Assembly (NCBI GenBank): GCA_937900065.1 | Contig: CALCDS010000334.1 | Coordinates: forward strand, 1 to 7,196 | Direction: 5' to 3' | Length of the DNA: 7,196 bases | Source: an uncultured Clostridiaceae bacterium | GTDB lineage: Bacteria; Bacillota; Clostridia; Clostridiales; Oxobacteraceae | In this document: positions 5,746 to 7,196 of the stretch, in pieces | How positions within the stretch are numbered: the stretch's first letter is position 1 | Layout of the letters: every line of letters begins with the position of its first letter | Program-made: the position numbers and the translations under genes | The notes under the pieces: model-generated | The model's input: the letters and a program-made list of their open reading frames with translations, nothing else | Told to the model about the DNA's origin: nothing | Database searches by the model: none

Positions 5746-6109
5746 AATCGTATGCAGCATTGTATACCAACTTGTGAAAGACGCAACTTTTGAAGAGTTG
5801 AGAACTGCCGGGCTTGACGGATATTACACTGAACACGATAAAGCACTCTATCCCGTGGATGCTAACGGAGTGCCATGGACTGCAACTTATATCCAGGCAA
5901 AGGGTGATCCTATAACCGATCTAACCGATGACATGGCTGCCGAGCAAAAAGCAAGAACAACATATGAGAATCTCATAGCTTTGACTGATGATCCGGATGT
6001 AATCGATCCTTTAAAATTCCTCTGGGCAAGAGAAGTAATACATTTCCAAAGATTTGGAGAAGCCCTCGTTGAGGTACAGGATCTTTTATCAAGCAAAAGG
6101 TCTTTTTAA
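5720..6109 (+). pseudogene. cotJC: CotJC-type manganese catalase, C-terminal two thirds, split by the element
   Basis: The frame encodes 129 residues matching the C-terminal part of CotJC, a spore-coat-associated manganese catalase of usually about 190 residues. Recognisable blocks are GTEELAHVE (the Glu and His metal ligands), LDGYYTEHDKALYPVDANGVPWTA, YIQAKGDPITDLTDDMAAEQKA (ligand Glu) and REVIHFQRFGEAL (ligand His). The C-terminus (SSKRSF) appears complete. The first about 60 residues, including the DGEL-type first ligand, are missing and no start codon with a ribosome binding site is visible. A GTG at 5774 could only make a shorter fragment. The bases are otherwise undamaged, with no frameshift or internal stop, which suggests recent or reversible interruption rather than decay. 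The missing half should be at the element's other end. Confidence 0.9.
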
Positions 6110-6144
6110 ACTGTAAACTCCCCGAATTAGGGGAGTTTACAGTT
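6109..6144 (+). terminator. Long hairpin after the cotJC fragment
   Basis: AACTGTAAACTCCCC and GGGGAGTTTACAGTT form a perfect 15-bp stem around a six-base loop, starting at the last base of the catalase stop codon. It is the likely transcript end of the cotJ unit. A run of T downstream is missing (GTAGAT follows), so it may act as a stabilising 3' hairpin or an atypical terminator. Confidence 0.65.
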
Positions 6145-6199
6145 GTAGATATAAAACTGCATTTATTCAGCACGGCCTTAAAATCAAGCCATATATTGA

Positions 6200-6229
6200 T
6201 TGAATATCGCTCCCGGTTTTGCAAATAAT
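6200..6229 (+). promoter_or_regulatory. Possible promoter for the ykuS-like gene
   Basis: TTGAAT (6200-6205) and AATAAT (6224-6229), 18 bases apart, resemble sigma-A hexamers and lie about 45 bases before the TTG start. The match is modest and rests on inspection only. Confidence 0.3.
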
Positions 6230-6275
6230 AATTAAAGCGAGAATTGCCTTATATGGTTCAAAGGAGGTCCGTGTA

Positions 6276-6539
6276 TTGAAAAACATAGCAGTTGAAAAAA
6301 ACTTAAGCACAGTAAGCGATTACTTAAAATCCCAAGGCTACAAGGTCTACGATATCGATGTCGATCAGAAAGGAAACAAAGATTTTATAGATGGTTTCGA
6401 TGCTGTGGTAGTAAACGGTTTATCAAATAATCCAATGGATATTCAGACAACAGTGGCTAGTAAAACATCTATTATAGATGCCAGAGGCATGAATCCAATG
6501 GAGATTAAAAAAGAGCTTGATAAAAGATTAGGCTGGTAA
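6276..6539 (+). CDS. ykuS: YkuS-like protein, UPF0180 family
   Basis: The 87-residue product matches the small UPF0180/YkuS family of Firmicutes: an N-terminal strand-helix (MKNIAVEKNLSTVSDYLKSQGY), a central DAVVVNGLSNNPMDIQTT block and IIDARGMNPMEIKKELDKRL at the end. No biochemical function is established for this family to my knowledge. Start: a full AAGGAGGT at 6261-6268 stands seven bases before TTG at 6276, so TTG is the start; reading the frame back to 6219 gives no other supported initiation. The gene stands alone between two long hairpins, so it is probably a single-gene transcript. It belongs to the host chromosome, not the element. Confidence 0.85.
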   Translation: MKNIAVEKNLSTVSDYLKSQGYKVYDIDVDQKGNKDFIDGFDAVVVNGLSNNPMDIQTTVASKTSIIDARGMNPMEIKKELDKRLGW

Positions 6540-6546
6540 TTACATC

Positions 6547-6585
6547 ATAACCCTCATTGATGCTGCGAAAATCAATGAGGGTTAT
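6547..6585 (+). terminator. Hairpin terminator after ykuS
   Basis: ATAACCCTCATTGAT and ATCAATGAGGGTTAT form a perfect 15-bp stem with a nine-base loop, starting seven bases after the ykuS stop codon. Only a short TTT (6585-6587) follows, so termination strength is uncertain, but position and stem strongly suggest the transcript end. Confidence 0.7.
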
Positions 6586-6626
6586 TTAGGGGCTGTTGCA
6601 AAATATTTTTTAGCTATATAAAGTAC

Positions 6627-6821
6627 ATGTTGATTTTGAGCATCCTTGTTCGCCCGTTCACGCTTTTTAAGTTCTAAGGCGAGATTGCCTTGCTTATCAA
6701 GAACTTTTGCAAACTCACTTCGTTCAAACACGCAAAAGTTCTAGGATTCGCTTCGGCAATTTCGCCAAGAACTTAGCAAAAGTGTTCACATTGCTCACTT
6801 GGATTGCTCAAAAATCAACAT
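6627..6821. repeat. Complex palindromic intergenic repeat (REP/MITE-like)
   Basis: The outer arms, beginning ATGTTGATTTTGAGCA and ending TGCTCAAAAATCAACAT, are inverted copies differing by a one-base gap. Inside, AAGTTCT/AGAACTT occurs four times in alternating orientation (6669, 6699, 6736 and 6767). The middle pair forms a perfect 11-bp stem (AGAACTTTTGC at 6700-6710 with GCAAAAGTTCT at 6732-6742). GGCGAGATTGCC (6679-6690) pairs with GGCAATTTCGCC (6755-6766) with one mismatch. The result is a nested, branched palindrome with no coding capacity. TTAGGGGACGGTTCTT (6825-6840) follows; I recall similar motifs from dispersed clostridial repeats but cannot verify this. The element looks like a multi-copy, non-autonomous repeat. 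Confidence 0.75.
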
Positions 6822-7196
6822 CCTTTAGGGGACGGTTCTTCAAAAATGTAAAAATGCTTGAAAATTTAAAGTAAACCAAAACAAAAGTGCAGCGAAAATA
6901 CAAAATATGACTGTATATATAACAGTTTATAAGTATGCAGACAGCCTTATATCCCGCCGGTATCATACGCTTACAGAGATTGTTTCACGTGAAACATTTC
7001 CATAAATGTATGATATTGGCTGTGAGAGCGGCTTCCGGCCAAAAATTATTTGCATATCGAGCCAAAAATGGCTGCTGCTTTGGATATTTATGCACAACGG
7101 CCGCAGGCCGGATAAAAAAGGGTTTTTAAACTTAGCGGTCTTGTATCATTATAAGTTCATGAATTTTATATATGCGGCAAGCCATGCAAAGCCGCC
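6822..7196. other. Gene-free stretch around parS
   Basis: I see no convincing gene here. The only sizeable open frame (6935-7129, plus strand) lacks a ribosome binding site, runs straight through the parS palindrome and has no family resemblance. Besides parS there are small inverted repeats: CGGCC/GGCCG at about 7099-7111 followed by an A-run and GGGTTTTT, and GCGGC/GCCGC (7174-7178 and 7191-7195), which may be a terminator or RNA stem cut by the window edge. Confidence 0.55.
6981..6996. promoter_or_regulatory. parS: parS site, binding site for Spo0J/ParB
   Basis: TGTTTCACGTGAAACA is a perfect 16-bp palindrome identical to the bacterial chromosomal parS consensus recognised by Spo0J/ParB. 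ParB loads and spreads from such sites and recruits SMC to organise and segregate the origin region. These sites are normally in the origin-proximal part of the chromosome, so this locus is probably there. It lies in non-coding DNA, unlike many parS sites that lie within genes. An inverted repeat, TATCATAC (6961-6968) and GTATGATA (7008-7015), frames it almost symmetrically. Confidence 0.93.

Noticed and set aside
5774..6109. A complete 111-residue gene starting at GTG 5774
   Set aside because: The CotJC homology continues upstream of this GTG to 5720 and no ribosome binding site precedes it, so it is a fragment of a larger gene.
5887..6224. Minus-strand frames opposite the catalase fragment
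   Set aside because: The plus strand carries the recognisable catalase sequence; the antisense products show nothing.
6935..7129. 64-codon plus-strand frame covering parS
   Set aside because: No ribosome binding site and no recognisable domain; the FHVKHF part is just parS read in frame.
1..7196. tRNA genes, rRNA, CRISPR arrays or toxin-antitoxin pairs
   Set aside because: No direct-repeat array, no cloverleaf with a CCA-type end and no recognisable toxin family was seen on either strand; the HTH genes fit a phage switch better than an antitoxin role.

Overview
The window looks like chromosomal DNA of a low-G+C, endospore-forming Firmicute, most likely a clostridium. The reasons are AT-rich codon use, strong GGAGG-type ribosome binding sites with frequent TTG/GTG starts, a CotJC-type manganese catalase, a YkuS (UPF0180) protein and a perfect Spo0J/ParB parS site. 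I cannot name the species.

Positions 1 to about 5719 are the right-hand part of an integrated phage-like element whose left end lies outside the window. A leftward early operon runs from a divergent control region: two small Cro/Xre-type regulators (1344-1595 and 1131-1310), two small unknown phage-type proteins (863-1075 and 505-810) and a Gam-family DNA-end-protection protein cut by the window edge (1-492). Rightward come an Xre-family repressor (1752-2171), an ImmA/IrrE-type metallopeptidase (2186-2635), three unrecognised membrane proteins (2632-4055) and a large serine integrase (4072-5694). The repressor and peptidase form an ImmR-ImmA-like pair: the repressor holds the lytic promoter shut and the peptidase would destroy it on induction. 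The control region has a consensus leftward promoter with an operator in its spacer. Four CAAC-N5-GTTG sites lie about 30 bp apart, and a fifth lies further into the leftward operon.

The element ends just behind the integrase stop codon. At about 5720 the sequence becomes, mid-protein, the C-terminal two thirds of a CotJC-like manganese catalase. The element therefore sits inside this presumed spore-coat gene, and the missing N-terminal part should lie at its far end. This resembles the intervening elements that interrupt sigK and other sporulation genes and are excised during development.

Positions 5720-7196 are host chromosome: the catalase fragment with a long hairpin, a ykuS-like gene with a second long hairpin, a roughly 195-bp complex palindromic repeat, and a gene-free stretch with a perfect parS site framed by an 8-bp inverted repeat. 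The parS site suggests an origin-proximal location.
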